Source of the DNA: Candidatus Nitrospira allomarina | Lineage (GTDB): Bacteria; Nitrospirota; Nitrospiria; Nitrospirales; UBA8639 | Direction: 5' to 3' | Assembly (NCBI RefSeq): GCF_032050975.1 | Contig: NZ_CP116967.1 | Coordinates: 2,787,001 to 2,851,000 of the forward strand | DNA: 64,000 bases | Shown: one piece after another, positions 47,991 through 56,738 of the stretch | Layout: every line of letters starts with the position of its first letter | Position numbering within the stretch: position 1 is the stretch's first letter | The notes under the pieces: model-generated | The model's database searches: none | What the model was told of the DNA's origin: nothing | The model's input: only the letters and a program-made list of their open reading frames with translations | Program-made: the position numbers and the translations under genes

Positions 47991-48467
47991 ATGAAAATTC
48001 AGACTAGTCGGTTCGGCATGCTGGATGTGTCCGATGACACGCTTTTAACGTTCCCATGTGGCCTCGTAGGGTTCCCAGCTTTGCGACGGTATGTGGTGCT
48101 CGACCCGCCAGAGGATGCCGATTATCGGTGGTTCCAGTCCGTGGATGAACCAAGCTTAGCTTTTGTGATAATGGACGTGCATCTTTTGCAGCCGGATTTT
48201 CGCACCAACCTATCCGAAGAAGGACTGGTGGAACTCGGCATGACTCCGACCGATTCCATTTCAATTATGGCGGTCGTCACGATCCCCTCTGACCAGCCCG
48301 ATCAGGCCACTGCGAATCTTCGTGCCCCTCTTGTCGTGAATGAACGAACACGACACGGGAAACAATTGATTCTCCATGAATCAATCCCCTTGCGCTATCC
48401 ATTATTTCAAGATTCTACCCAGTGCCAATCTTACTCCGGGGCGGCGAGAGAGGCCGCATCGGTGTAA
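47991..48467 (+). CDS. fliW: Flagellar assembly factor FliW
   Basis: A 158-residue FliW: KIQTSRFGMLDV, LTFPCGLVGFPALRRYVVLD, DEPSLAFVIMDV and NLRAPLVVNERTRHGKQLIL. It binds CsrA, and in other species flagellin, so that flagellin translation is matched to filament assembly. csrA follows directly. ATG 47991 is set by the family's start; the GGAG site is 11 bases upstream. Confidence 0.94.
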   Translation: MKIQTSRFGMLDVSDDTLLTFPCGLVGFPALRRYVVLDPPEDADYRWFQSVDEPSLAFVIMDVHLLQPDFRTNLSEEGLVELGMTPTDSISIMAVVTIPSDQPDQATANLRAPLVVNERTRHGKQLILHESIPLRYPLFQDSTQCQSYSGAAREAASV

Positions 48468-48575
48468 TGAAGGCAGGCACACTACCGGTCCACAGGGCCA
48501 ACCGGTTTAATGCGTTTATGATGTAAGGACGTTTCTTCTCCGCGTGAATTTTACCTCAAAGCCAAGGAAGGCACC

Positions 48576-48821
48576 ATGCTCATACTCACCAGAAAAATTG
48601 ATGAAGCCATTCGTGTAGGAGATGACATTCGCATTGTTCTCGTCCAAATAAAAGGAGGGCAAGTGCGACTCGGGATTGAATGCCCGTCGCATGTCCGTGT
48701 CCTTCGTGAAGAATTATATGAAGCCGTCCGTCAAGAAAATCTAAATGCCGTATCCTCGGATCCGAAGCATTTGGCTCACCTACCCAGACCGAAAAGGCCG
48801 CCGGTTAAACCTACCGAATAA
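48576..48821 (+). CDS. csrA: Carbon storage/translation regulator CsrA
   Basis: MLILTRKIDEAIRVGDDIRI, then VQIKGGQVRLGIECPSHVRV and LREELYEAVRQEN are diagnostic of CsrA, followed by a ~20-residue proline- and lysine-rich tail longer than in E. coli. It represses translation of target mRNAs by binding GGA loops. Paired with fliW. AAGGAAGG precedes the ATG. Confidence 0.96.
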   Translation: MLILTRKIDEAIRVGDDIRIVLVQIKGGQVRLGIECPSHVRVLREELYEAVRQENLNAVSSDPKHLAHLPRPKRPPVKPTE

Positions 48822-49088
48822 ACCTAATTAGATCAGACTCGTGTTCTCCGTCATGTGTGGCGATTCCTCATTGAGTCCATCCACCGCATTGTGGGCTCCG
48901 CCTAAACATTTGCACCCTGCCATTCTGGCAGGGATCGGCATAACTTGTGTTTGGGGTGGGCTCGATTAAAAGTGTGGGCGGGTATTGAGTCGGAGTAGGT
49001 CAACGCACCTCATGGGCCCGACGTGGCTCTCTCATCTGGTTGCCACAATGGGCCTGAAACTCAAAGTTGTCTGGTTGTGAGGAATCAC
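48822..49088. other. Intergenic region after csrA with a small perfect hairpin
   Basis: CCCTGCCA-TTC-TGGCAGGG at 48915-48933 is a perfect 8-bp stem without a T-run; it may be a weak terminator or part of the mobile element debris that follows. No gene seen. Confidence 0.4.
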
Positions 49089-49637
49089 GTGTTGCCCTTT
49101 GTAGATGCGACACATTTACTCGACGAAGTCACCTTGTGAAAAGAACACGATTAGTCGCGGCAAACAGAAATCGAAAATGGCCATAATGCCGTTTTGCCAA
49201 AAGTGGCGGCTGATCCGCAAGCCCGAATTGGGTGCAAAGGCAAGAAGAAGTCCTGGTACGGGGCGAGGGAGCATGTCAGTGTGGATATGCAGTCAGTCCT
49301 GGTCCACAAGGTGGTAACCACGACAGCCAATCGACCGGATGCCCAAGGCTAACACCGTGTCTGGCCCACGCCGGGAGTGATCGATAGGGATAAAGACTAT
49401 GGCATGGCCCCCGGCATCAGGCGGCCGCCCACCGGGATTGTCATCTTCCGGCCATGCCAGAGAACACCATCAAGACCATATCCGAGACCGTGATTGCTGG
49501 GATACCCATCTGCGGGCACCCGATGTGCGCATCTGTTCGCATCGCCTGCAAGGAAGTGCTCTGGGGCTGCGCCAAGACTTAATTTGCGGCCTTCCTTCAG
49601 GCCGGACCATTTCCTCTGAAGCGTTTGCGTATCCTCG
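49089..49637 (+). pseudogene. Decayed IS5-family transposase
   Basis: One frame reads FVDATHLLDEVTL, then after a stop KEHD, then NAVLPKVAADPQARIGCKGK, KKSWYGAREHVSVDMQS, HKVVTTTANRPDAQG. These match, in order, the DDE transposase core of IS5-type elements (FVDASHL, AADPQARFGCKGK, KFWYGYK.HVSVDM, VAVTPANVPDA). Several in-frame stops occur, then VIDRDKDYGMAPA, and in another frame CAKTQ-like CAKT-stop-FAAFLQA..LKRLRIL, the family's C-terminus. The element is dead and its ends are not recognisable. It marks the border between the flagellar locus and the sugar locus. Confidence 0.8.
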
Positions 49638-50013
49638 GGGCAGTAATGCTATCCGTCTTACCCCAGGGAGATCTTCAGGGGTTTCATCACCCAAGGAGGG
49701 GAACACCCTTACAGTGTCGGAGATCGTGCTAACCCACCGGAAGCCAATACGGGGATGGATTCTCCATAGGCCTTGTTTGAAAGAGGATTGAGGATCATCG
49801 TCGCACGAGTAGGTCGTATTGGGTTCTATTCCATAGCGCCATAAAGGCTATGTCTCAATGTGGTCCCACCGGTTTCTTCAGTCCTGCGTTCAATCAGCGT
49901 TTCTCTTGCTAGGCAAAAAATTCCGAGTTTGTCAGCAATGAATTCCTAGTAGGTAAAAGTTTTTCGAATGACCTGGAATTTGCCAGCATTGGGAGCTGGA
50001 TCCCGTCTGTTGT

Positions 50014-50044
50014 AACTTGAACTGCATGGCATAAAACTTGAACT
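50014..50044. repeat. Direct repeat AACTTGAACT, two copies 21 bases apart
   Basis: Exact decamer copies lie at 50014-50023 and 50035-50044. A 21-base period equals two helical turns, as expected for a protein binding the same DNA face twice. It sits about 100 bases before the first sugar gene. Confidence 0.55.
50027..50042 (+). promoter_or_regulatory. Weak sigma-54-like site
   Basis: TGGCAT-N5-TTGAA keeps the sigma-54 spacing (TGGCAC-N5-TTGCA) and the invariant GG, but the -12 GC is GA. It overlaps the second direct repeat. Low support. Confidence 0.2.
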
Positions 50045-50066
50045 TCTTTACATCGTAAAAAGAAGT

Positions 50067-50082
50067 CGTGAAGTTCTTCACG
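50067..50082. promoter_or_regulatory. Operator-like palindrome upstream of the sugar operon
   Basis: CGTGAAG-TT-CTTCACG is a 7+7 inverted repeat with a 2-base centre, about 60 bases before the first gene. It may be a repressor site or a short hairpin in the leader. Confidence 0.45.
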
Positions 50083-50140
50083 GTCTGTGATGCCTGTTCT
50101 GAAACCGGTGAACGAGGCAGAGGGTTAATCGCAAAACAAT

Positions 50141-51070
50141 ATGGAAAATTCTCAAAAATTTTGTGAATTGTTCTCTCAGGCGCTTCGTATACGCCTGGTG
50201 GAAGAACGGATCATCGAATTATATCCTGGCGATGCTATTCAAAGTCCGGTGCATTTATCGATTGGACAGGAGGCTGTTGCTGTAGGGGCATGTCGGGATT
50301 TAAAAAAAACAGATTTGGTCTTTTGTACCTACCGTAGCCATGCTTTTTATCTGGCTAAAGGGGGAAGTTTGGCGGAAATGTTTGCCGAACTGTACGGAAA
50401 AGTTACCGGGTGTGCGCGAGGAAAGGCTGGTTCGATGCATTTAGCGGCACCCGAGGTAGGGTTGATGGGTGCCTCGGCTGTGGTGGCCAGTACAATTCCT
50501 CATGCCGTGGGAGCGGCTTTGGCGGCGAAACGGTTGGGCCATGATCAGGTGGTGGTTGGGGTGTTTGGAGACGGAGCCACGGAAGAAGGCGTCTATCACG
50601 AATCATTGAACTTCGCGGTTCTTCATCGCTTACCCGTGATATTTCTGTGTGAGAATAACGGATTAGCCGTGCATTCATCACAAAAATCCAGACAGGGGTA
50701 CGATATTCTTGACCATGCACGATCATATCGTCTTCCGGTGTACCACATTGCCGAGGGATATGATTTTGTGAAGGTGGCGGACACGATGTCAGACATTATT
50801 CAACGTGTTCGGTTAACCCGAGAACCGGTATTTGTGGAGATTCGGACCTATCGGTACAAAGAGCATGTCGGGCCTGGCGAAGACTTCATGTGTGGCTATC
50901 GACAACCTGAAGAGTGGTTGGCTTGGAAACGACAGGATCCTCTCGAACAGTATGGGAACCTAGTCGAAACGTTTCGCCCAGCCATCCTGAAAGAAATAGA
51001 CGAAGCGGTACATTTTGCCATGAGCAGTCCATTTCCCTCAGTGGAGGAATTACTTCGCGATGTTGTGTAA
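50141..51070 (+). CDS. Thiamine-diphosphate-dependent dehydrogenase E1 alpha subunit (pyruvate/acetoin-type)
   Basis: A 309-residue E1 alpha: HLSIGQEAVAVGACRDLKKT, YRSHAFYLAKGG, GKAGSMHLAAPEVGLMGASA, and the TPP/Mg motif GDGATEEGVYHESLNFA ending in CENNGLAVHSS. In central metabolism it would decarboxylate a 2-oxo acid together with E1 beta. Here no E2 or E3 gene accompanies the pair and sugar genes follow, so it may instead make an activated acyl or hydroxyalkyl group for sugar assembly. That role is inference. Confidence 0.87.
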   Translation: MENSQKFCELFSQALRIRLVEERIIELYPGDAIQSPVHLSIGQEAVAVGACRDLKKTDLVFCTYRSHAFYLAKGGSLAEMFAELYGKVTGCARGKAGSMHLAAPEVGLMGASAVVASTIPHAVGAALAAKRLGHDQVVVGVFGDGATEEGVYHESLNFAVLHRLPVIFLCENNGLAVHSSQKSRQGYDILDHARSYRLPVYHIAEGYDFVKVADTMSDIIQRVRLTREPVFVEIRTYRYKEHVGPGEDFMCGYRQPEEWLAWKRQDPLEQYGNLVETFRPAILKEIDEAVHFAMSSPFPSVEELLRDVV

Positions 51071-51140
51071 TGCGGCGGTCACATCCCGTGTGAACGGCCA
51101 GGCGGCGTCGGGTCTTCGTGCTGAGGCGGGTACGGAGATC

Positions 51141-52196
51141 ATGAGCTATCGGGACGCGCTGCATTGGACCATGCATGACGCCTTAGAGCGGCATGATTCC
51201 GTTCTTATCCTGGGGCAGGGGGTAGATGACCACAAAGGGATATTTGGTTCCACCACCGGATTGAGTCAAGAGTTTGGCGCGGATCGAGTGATGGATACGC
51301 CACTTGCCGAAGAAGGCATGACAGGGGTAGCCATTGGGGCCGCGTTAAATGGGCTGTATCCGATTCAGACCCATATTCGTGCCGACTTTTCATTATTAGC
51401 CATGAATCAGATAATTAATTTAGCGGCCAAATACAGATATATGTTCGGTGGCCGGTTTGACGTGCCCATGTTGATTCGCATGATCGTTGGGCGAAGTTGG
51501 GGGCAAGGTGCGCAACATTCACAAAGCCTCCAATCTCTTTTTGCGCATATCCCCGGGTTGCAGGTTGTGATGCCCTCGAGTTCGCAATCGATTCTCGACA
51601 CCTATCCGGCGGTGATTGATGGCTATCGGGGTCCCGTCATCTCATTCGAACACCGGTTGATGTACGACCTGCAATTTTATGTAACTCCTCTAGCCACGAG
51701 GCAGGAGATCGATCCCTTCGGGTCCCGGTTAGTACGACCAGGTGAGGAGGTCACCATTGTGGCCACCTCCATCATGGTGTTGGAAGCCATGAGAGCAGCA
51801 GAACACTTGGCCCTGGTGTCCGATATTCAATGCGAGGTGATTGATTTGCATTGCGTGTCCAGCCCTGACTGGGATTTGGTCATGCACAGTGTTGAAAAAA
51901 CGGGACGGCTGGTCGTGGCGGATACGAGTTGGCGGGAATATGGTGTATGCGCGGAGGTGTGTCGTGTGGTCGCTGAAAGAAATCCCGGATGTTTGAAGGC
52001 ACCGGTGGTGACCTTGGGAATGCAGCCCGCTCCCTGTCCTACGGCCAAGTGTTTGGAAGATCTCTTTTATCCCGATTTGCGCCAATTAGTGGATGCGTTG
52101 GCTGTCCTCGTCACCGGGAAGGAGACCCATGGGTTGCCTTTGCCCGATACCCAATCGATGGCAGATGTGTATAAACGGTTCAAAGGCCCTTTTTAA
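51141..52196 (+). CDS. Thiamine-diphosphate-dependent dehydrogenase E1 beta subunit
   Basis: The transketolase-like pyrimidine-binding domain starts MSYRDALHWTMHDAL and contains DRVMDTPLAEEGMTGVAIGA and QIHPIQT-type PIQTHIRADF. The C-terminal domain has EVTIVATSIMVLEAMRAAEH and VVADTSWREYGVCAEVC. It completes the E1 heterotetramer with the preceding gene. The frame is open back to 51060, overlapping the alpha subunit, so a longer N-terminus is possible; the domain start favours 51141. Confidence 0.86.
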   Translation: MSYRDALHWTMHDALERHDSVLILGQGVDDHKGIFGSTTGLSQEFGADRVMDTPLAEEGMTGVAIGAALNGLYPIQTHIRADFSLLAMNQIINLAAKYRYMFGGRFDVPMLIRMIVGRSWGQGAQHSQSLQSLFAHIPGLQVVMPSSSQSILDTYPAVIDGYRGPVISFEHRLMYDLQFYVTPLATRQEIDPFGSRLVRPGEEVTIVATSIMVLEAMRAAEHLALVSDIQCEVIDLHCVSSPDWDLVMHSVEKTGRLVVADTSWREYGVCAEVCRVVAERNPGCLKAPVVTLGMQPAPCPTAKCLEDLFYPDLRQLVDALAVLVTGKETHGLPLPDTQSMADVYKRFKGPF

Positions 52197-52234
52197 GCAG
52201 GATTGTGGGACCACCTCATCAAAGGAATGCGAAG

Positions 52235-53212
52235 ATGAAAGTGCTTATTACGGGGATTTCAGGAATGGTAGGCAGTCACTTAGCGGAGTATATCCTTGCG
52301 GATCACCCGGACGTGGATCTGCATGGATTAATTCGATGGCGAACCCCTCTTGATCATCTTGTGGCCATTAAAGATCGCATTGCCCTGCATTATGGTGATC
52401 TTCGGGACTTGAATTCGCTCATTGTCGTGATCAAAAAAATCCAACCTGATTGGATCTTTCATTTGGCGGCACAATCCTTTGTCACGACAAGTTTTGACGC
52501 GCCGGTCGACACGCTCTCCACCAATGTGCTCGGGACGACCAATTTGCTCGATGCGCTCCGAATTACCGGAGTCGATGCTAAAGTTCATGTCTGCAGTTCC
52601 TCTGAAGTGTACGGACAGGTGTTGGCGCATGAAGTGCCTATCACGGAGGCCAATCCCTTTCGTCCGGCCAGCCCGTATGCGGTGTCCAAAGTCGGGGAAG
52701 ACATGATTGCCTATCAATATTTTTTGTCCTACGGCATTCGAACCGTCCGTACCAGGATGTTTACCCATACCGGCCCACGGCGAGGGGATGTCTTTGCAGA
52801 AAGTGCCTATGCCAAGCAAATAGTCGAGGTGGAGTATGGGCTTCGGAAAAATCCGATCCGGGTTGGAAATTTGGACAGTATTCGGACATTTGCAGATGTT
52901 CGCGATGCCGTCAGGGCTTACTGGGTGCTGATGGAAAAGTGTCCAGCCGGGGAGGTTTATAATATCGGAGGTAACCGTACGATGACACTGCGCGACATGC
53001 TCGAGATTCTCAAAGGCATGGCAGCCTGTCGCATCGAGCATGTGGTGGATCCCGCATTGTTGCGACCCTCGGATGTCACCCTGCAGATTCCCGATACGTC
53101 AAAGTTTAAAGCGGCGACGGGGTGGGAACCACGCATCCCCTTTGAAGAAACCTTACAAGGAATTCTGGATTTTTATCGAAGGCGTTACCACAAGAGGAGC
53201 AAAGCTGCGTGA
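52235..53212 (+). CDS. GDP-mannose 4,6-dehydratase-like NAD-dependent nucleotide-sugar dehydratase/epimerase
   Basis: An extended SDR of 325 residues: nucleotide motif ITGISGMVGSHLAEY, HYGDLRD, FHLAAQSFV, the catalytic CSSSEVYG and YAVSK (Tyr and Lys in YxxxK), then RMFTHTGPRRGD. SSE at the dehydratase position and the overall pattern match GDP-mannose 4,6-dehydratase relatives, so it probably makes a 4-keto-6-deoxy sugar nucleotide. AAAGGA 8 bases before ATG 52235 fixes the start. Its stop overlaps the GTG of the kinase gene. Confidence 0.85.
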   Translation: MKVLITGISGMVGSHLAEYILADHPDVDLHGLIRWRTPLDHLVAIKDRIALHYGDLRDLNSLIVVIKKIQPDWIFHLAAQSFVTTSFDAPVDTLSTNVLGTTNLLDALRITGVDAKVHVCSSSEVYGQVLAHEVPITEANPFRPASPYAVSKVGEDMIAYQYFLSYGIRTVRTRMFTHTGPRRGDVFAESAYAKQIVEVEYGLRKNPIRVGNLDSIRTFADVRDAVRAYWVLMEKCPAGEVYNIGGNRTMTLRDMLEILKGMAACRIEHVVDPALLRPSDVTLQIPDTSKFKAATGWEPRIPFEETLQGILDFYRRRYHKRSKAA

Positions 53213-54330
53213 TTATCTCTCGGACCCCCTATCGGTTGTCGTTCTTCGGAGGAGGCACGGACTATCCTCAATGGTATCTTCGGGAAGAGGGCGCTGTTCT
53301 TTCCACCACAATTGACAAGTATTGCTATGTGAGTTGTCGATACCTTCCTCCATTTTTCAATATTAAACACCGGATTGTCTGGTCGCATATTGAAACGGTA
53401 TCGACTATTGGAGAGATTCTGCATCCTGCCGTTCGAGAGGGCCTGCGGTTTTTAGGTTTTGATGATTCTCAGGGAGTGGAAATTCAGCATCAGGGTGATC
53501 TGCCGGCCCGGTCAGGCATTGGATCCAGCTCTTCATTTTCGGTTGGTCTGGTGAAAGCTCTCACTGGGTTGAAGGGAGAGATGTTGGGGAAAATGGATCT
53601 GGCCCGCCAGGCGTTCACTTTAGAGCAGGATATCTTAAAAGAAACAGTTGGCTCCCAGGATCAAGTCGCAGCCGCCTTCGGCGGATTTAATGTTATTCGT
53701 TTTCTACGAGACGGTCAGATTCAAGTCGAACCGCTCACCTTATCATTGGGGCGACTGGCTGAACTGGAGCAAAATCTCGTTCTACTGTATACCGGGACCA
53801 GTCGCTTAGGTTCAGACATTGCAAAAAGTGTCACCAAGAACTTTTCTCTCAGGTCTGCCGAACTGAAAACCATGCGTGTAATGGTGGACAGGGGTTTGGG
53901 TATTTTGAGTGGAACGAATTCTCTGGAGGAGTTCGGAAAATTGCTTCATGAAAGCTGGATGCTTAAGCGGGCACTTTCCCACGACATTTCCAATTCCACA
54001 ATTGATGAAATTTATAAAAATGCTCTGGGCAATGGAGCGATTGGTGGAAAGCTTTCCGGGGCAGGAGGCAGCGGGTTTATGTTGTTTTATGTTCCGATTT
54101 CCAAGCAGGCACATTTTCTTTCAGCGATGCATCCCTATATTTGTGTGCCGTTTTCCTTTTCACAATCAGGAAGCAGCATAATTTACTACGATGGGCCTGA
54201 TAGAAGGGTATCCGGCGGATATCCTTCCGAGGGAGAAGGGGTCCATAAGGAAATGGAAAGAAGACGGCTTCCCTCTCTCAAGACCCCTAAAAAGGCAAAG
54301 GAAAAAGTTCTTGTTGGGCACCGATCCTGA
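53209..54330 (+). CDS. GHMP-family sugar kinase (heptose-7-phosphate kinase HddA-like)
   Basis: The N-terminus ISRTPYRLSFFGGGTDYPQW and the phosphate loop PARSGIGSSSSFSVGLVKAL are typical of the HddA/FkbP-type GHMP kinases; the late glycine motif is LSGAGGSGFMLFYV. It phosphorylates a sugar, possibly a heptose- or ketose-type substrate produced by the transketolase pair. No gmhA or heptose nucleotidyltransferase is in the window, so a role in ordinary heptose synthesis is not shown. GTG start within a GTGA overlap with the previous stop. The last ~40 residues are a basic tail not needed for the fold. Confidence 0.83.
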   Translation: MIISRTPYRLSFFGGGTDYPQWYLREEGAVLSTTIDKYCYVSCRYLPPFFNIKHRIVWSHIETVSTIGEILHPAVREGLRFLGFDDSQGVEIQHQGDLPARSGIGSSSSFSVGLVKALTGLKGEMLGKMDLARQAFTLEQDILKETVGSQDQVAAAFGGFNVIRFLRDGQIQVEPLTLSLGRLAELEQNLVLLYTGTSRLGSDIAKSVTKNFSLRSAELKTMRVMVDRGLGILSGTNSLEEFGKLLHESWMLKRALSHDISNSTIDEIYKNALGNGAIGGKLSGAGGSGFMLFYVPISKQAHFLSAMHPYICVPFSFSQSGSSIIYYDGPDRRVSGGYPSEGEGVHKEMERRRLPSLKTPKKAKEKVLVGHRS

Positions 54331-54343
54331 GAGGCATGACCAC

Positions 54344-54904
54344 ATGCCGTCACGAACTTCCGTTCCGCCACAAATGGGTATGACCAAGGAGGTATTCGGG
54401 TGTCCGTGGTTTCGGGTCCATGAAGAAGCATGGGATGACTTTTCTGACTTGGACCGTCAACCGTTTTATCGTATTGAAAGCTCAAATGGTGTCTTAGTGT
54501 TAGCCCTGACCAAAAATGAAGAGATTATTCTGGTGCGTCAATTTCGACAGGCGTTGCGCAGGAACACCATTGAATTTCCTGCTGGGAGTATTGAGGACGG
54601 TGAATCTCCCGAAGAGGCCGCGGCGCGGGAATTACTTGAAGAAACGCGATATCGAGCCGGAGCGATTCGTTTGTTAGGGAGCGGACATATCATGATGAAT
54701 CGGTACAGTGCGAGAGATTTTTTATTCATGGCTCAAGATTGCGAAATCCTTTCTTCAACTCCCGAAGTTCCGGACCAAGACGTACTTCTGGTTTCACCCC
54801 AAGAGTTTAAAGCCCTCGTGACATCTGGAGATTTTGAGCATATTCCTGCGTTATCCCTTTTCAGCCTTGTTGAGTGGCAATTCGGTTCGCGTTTGGTGGT
54901 ATGA
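54344..54904 (+). CDS. Nudix hydrolase (ADP-sugar pyrophosphatase-like)
   Basis: 186 residues; residues ~45-170 form a Nudix domain with EIILVRQFRQALRRNTIEFP and the box G-SIEDG-E-SPEEAAA-RELLEET. The glycine after REUxEEx is replaced by arginine, a change next to but not within the metal-binding glutamates. It likely hydrolyses a nucleoside diphosphate sugar. A GAGAGG site lies about 10 bases before the ATG; stop and next start overlap within two bases of each other. Confidence 0.82.
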   Translation: MPSRTSVPPQMGMTKEVFGCPWFRVHEEAWDDFSDLDRQPFYRIESSNGVLVLALTKNEEIILVRQFRQALRRNTIEFPAGSIEDGESPEEAAARELLEETRYRAGAIRLLGSGHIMMNRYSARDFLFMAQDCEILSSTPEVPDQDVLLVSPQEFKALVTSGDFEHIPALSLFSLVEWQFGSRLVV

Positions 54905-54905
54905 C

Positions 54906-55745
54906 ATGAATGTTCAGGCCCTTGAATACAAAGCCGCAGAGCTGAGACTCCATATTCTCAGGACCGCGTTAAAAGCCGGGAAAGGCCATGTGCCCCCAGC
55001 ATTTTCGTGGGTGGAAATTGGTGTGGCGTTGTTTTATGGGGGACACTTGAACCTTCGGTCCCATGATCCAAAATGGGAAAACCGGGATCGATTCATTCTG
55101 AGTAAAGGGCATGGATGTTTGACCTTGTATGCGATGTTGGCCGATTTGGGGTTCTTCCCCAAAACCGAGTTAGACAATTTTTGCGGGCCGGGAAGTCTCC
55201 TGGCCGGTCACCCCGATACCCAAATTCCGGGAGTGGAGGGGGTTTCGGGGTCCCTTGGGCATGGGTTAGGCCTGAGTGCGGGATTGGCCTTGGGAGCTAA
55301 ACTTCATTCATACCCTTGGAAGGTTGTAACGGTAATGGGGGATGGGGAATGTCAGGAGGGATCCGTATGGGAAGCGGCGATGTTTGCGAGCCATCACCAA
55401 CTCCATAACCTGGTAGCGATCATCGATCGGAATGGGTTAGGTGCGACCAACTATACCGAAAAAAATGTGGCCCTAGAGCCCTTCGTCAGCAAATGGAAGG
55501 CTTTTGGATGGGAGGTGGTGTCCATCAATGGACATTCCTTTGAAGAATTAGACAAGGTCTTAGGCTGCTTTCGTCAAAGGCAATCGGTGAAACCTCTGAT
55601 GATTTTGGCTCAAACGGTGAAGGGAAAAGGGTTGTCATTTATGGAAGCCTCGGTCGATTGGCATCACCGGATTCCGAAGGGTGAGGAAGTGGAAGAGGCC
55701 ATTCGGGAGCTAATGGGTGCAATTTCTTCATCGGGATCGGTGTAA
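54906..55745 (+). CDS. Transketolase N-terminal (TPP-binding) subunit
   Basis: 279 residues: HILRTALKAGKGHVPPAFSW, LSKGHGCLTLYAML, GSLGHGLGLSAGLALGAK and the TPP motif GDGECQEGSVWEAAMFA to IDRN. It is the first half of transketolase coded as a separate gene, as in archaea and many sugar clusters. The second half is the next gene. It moves two-carbon ketol units between sugars. The 2-base spacing to the Nudix gene and the overlap-type junctions show one operon. Confidence 0.92.
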   Translation: MNVQALEYKAAELRLHILRTALKAGKGHVPPAFSWVEIGVALFYGGHLNLRSHDPKWENRDRFILSKGHGCLTLYAMLADLGFFPKTELDNFCGPGSLLAGHPDTQIPGVEGVSGSLGHGLGLSAGLALGAKLHSYPWKVVTVMGDGECQEGSVWEAAMFASHHQLHNLVAIIDRNGLGATNYTEKNVALEPFVSKWKAFGWEVVSINGHSFEELDKVLGCFRQRQSVKPLMILAQTVKGKGLSFMEASVDWHHRIPKGEEVEEAIRELMGAISSSGSV

Positions 55746-55761
55746 ACCATGGAGATGGCTC

Positions 55762-56706
55762 ATGGTGAATGATTTTCGTGATGCGGTCTTTGACAGTGTA
55801 TTACAGATTGTGGCCAAAAATCCCCGGACAATTGTCCTCACCAATGATATGGGAGCCATGGGATTAAGCCGGATTCAAGATTTGTATCCTCAGCAAGTTT
55901 TGAATGTGGGAATTAGTGAGCAAAATATGATGAGTGTGGCGGCCGGAATGGCACTTTCCGGATATGTGGTTTTTGTCTATGGAATTGCCTCTCATATTAC
56001 GACGCGGTGTTATGAACAATTGAAATTGGATGTGTGTGCCTTAAAGGTTCCGGTCATCCTTCTGGGAATGGGGCCCGGCCTGTCTTACGGGGTGGATGGA
56101 CCAACACATCATGCGACACATGACTGTGCTCTCCTCCAGACACTATCAGGCATGACCATTTATCTGCCTGCAGATGGCGTAGCCATCAAGGCCATGGTAG
56201 AGCAAGCCTACCAGAGTAGAACGCCCGCCTATATCCGGATCGATAAGGACCCCTATGAACCAGTCTATGCCCCCAATGAACATGATTTCAGTCTAGGACT
56301 CGAAACGATTCAACAGGGGGAATCCCTCTGTGTGGTGACCAACGGAATCATGCTTGGCAGGGTGCGAGAAGCGGCAAGAGAATTGCGGGAGGAAGGTATC
56401 GAAGTCGCTCTTGTGGATTTATATCGAATGAATCCTTGCAACGAGTCCAGACTCTGGGAAGCGTGTCGAAACGCTCAAGCCATTGTGACGGTAGAAGAAC
56501 ATGGTCGAACCGGAGGGATTGGAAGTTTGGTTGGGAGGCTGTTGAGTGAGCGGGGCCACGCTATTCCTTTTTGCGGGCTTTCGTTGGGTGATGAAATGTT
56601 GTTTGGCTCCGCGAGTCGAACCTGGGCCTTTGGGCAATATGGTCTGGAAAAGGAAAGCCTGAAAAACACATTTCGGCATATGGCCCTGTTACCCACGACG
56701 GTCTGA
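55762..56706 (+). CDS. Transketolase C-terminal subunit
   Basis: 314 residues: NVGISEQNMMSVAAGMALSG, the pyrimidine-binding domain with GVDGPTHHATHDCALL, then LCVVTNGIMLGRVREAAREL and TVEEHGRTGGIGSLVG of the C-terminal domain. It complements the preceding N-terminal subunit. GGAGA lies about 8 bases before ATG 55762. Together they are a second TPP enzyme within 6 kb of the E1 alpha/beta pair. Confidence 0.92.
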   Translation: MVNDFRDAVFDSVLQIVAKNPRTIVLTNDMGAMGLSRIQDLYPQQVLNVGISEQNMMSVAAGMALSGYVVFVYGIASHITTRCYEQLKLDVCALKVPVILLGMGPGLSYGVDGPTHHATHDCALLQTLSGMTIYLPADGVAIKAMVEQAYQSRTPAYIRIDKDPYEPVYAPNEHDFSLGLETIQQGESLCVVTNGIMLGRVREAARELREEGIEVALVDLYRMNPCNESRLWEACRNAQAIVTVEEHGRTGGIGSLVGRLLSERGHAIPFCGLSLGDEMLFGSASRTWAFGQYGLEKESLKNTFRHMALLPTTV

Positions 56707-56738
56707 TTTTTCTTCTCTCAATTTAGGTAAGGGTGTTA

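Larger units (their letters stand above)
49638..50140. promoter_or_regulatory. Leader and promoter region of the sugar operon
   Basis: After the transposase debris the last ~150 bases are AT-rich. They hold a direct repeat, a palindrome and a partial sigma-54-like site, all listed separately. No gene seen. Confidence 0.5.

Noticed and set aside
49399-49791. 130-codon open frame after csrA
   Set aside because: It runs through the frameshifted C-terminal part of the dead IS5 transposase; not a separate gene.
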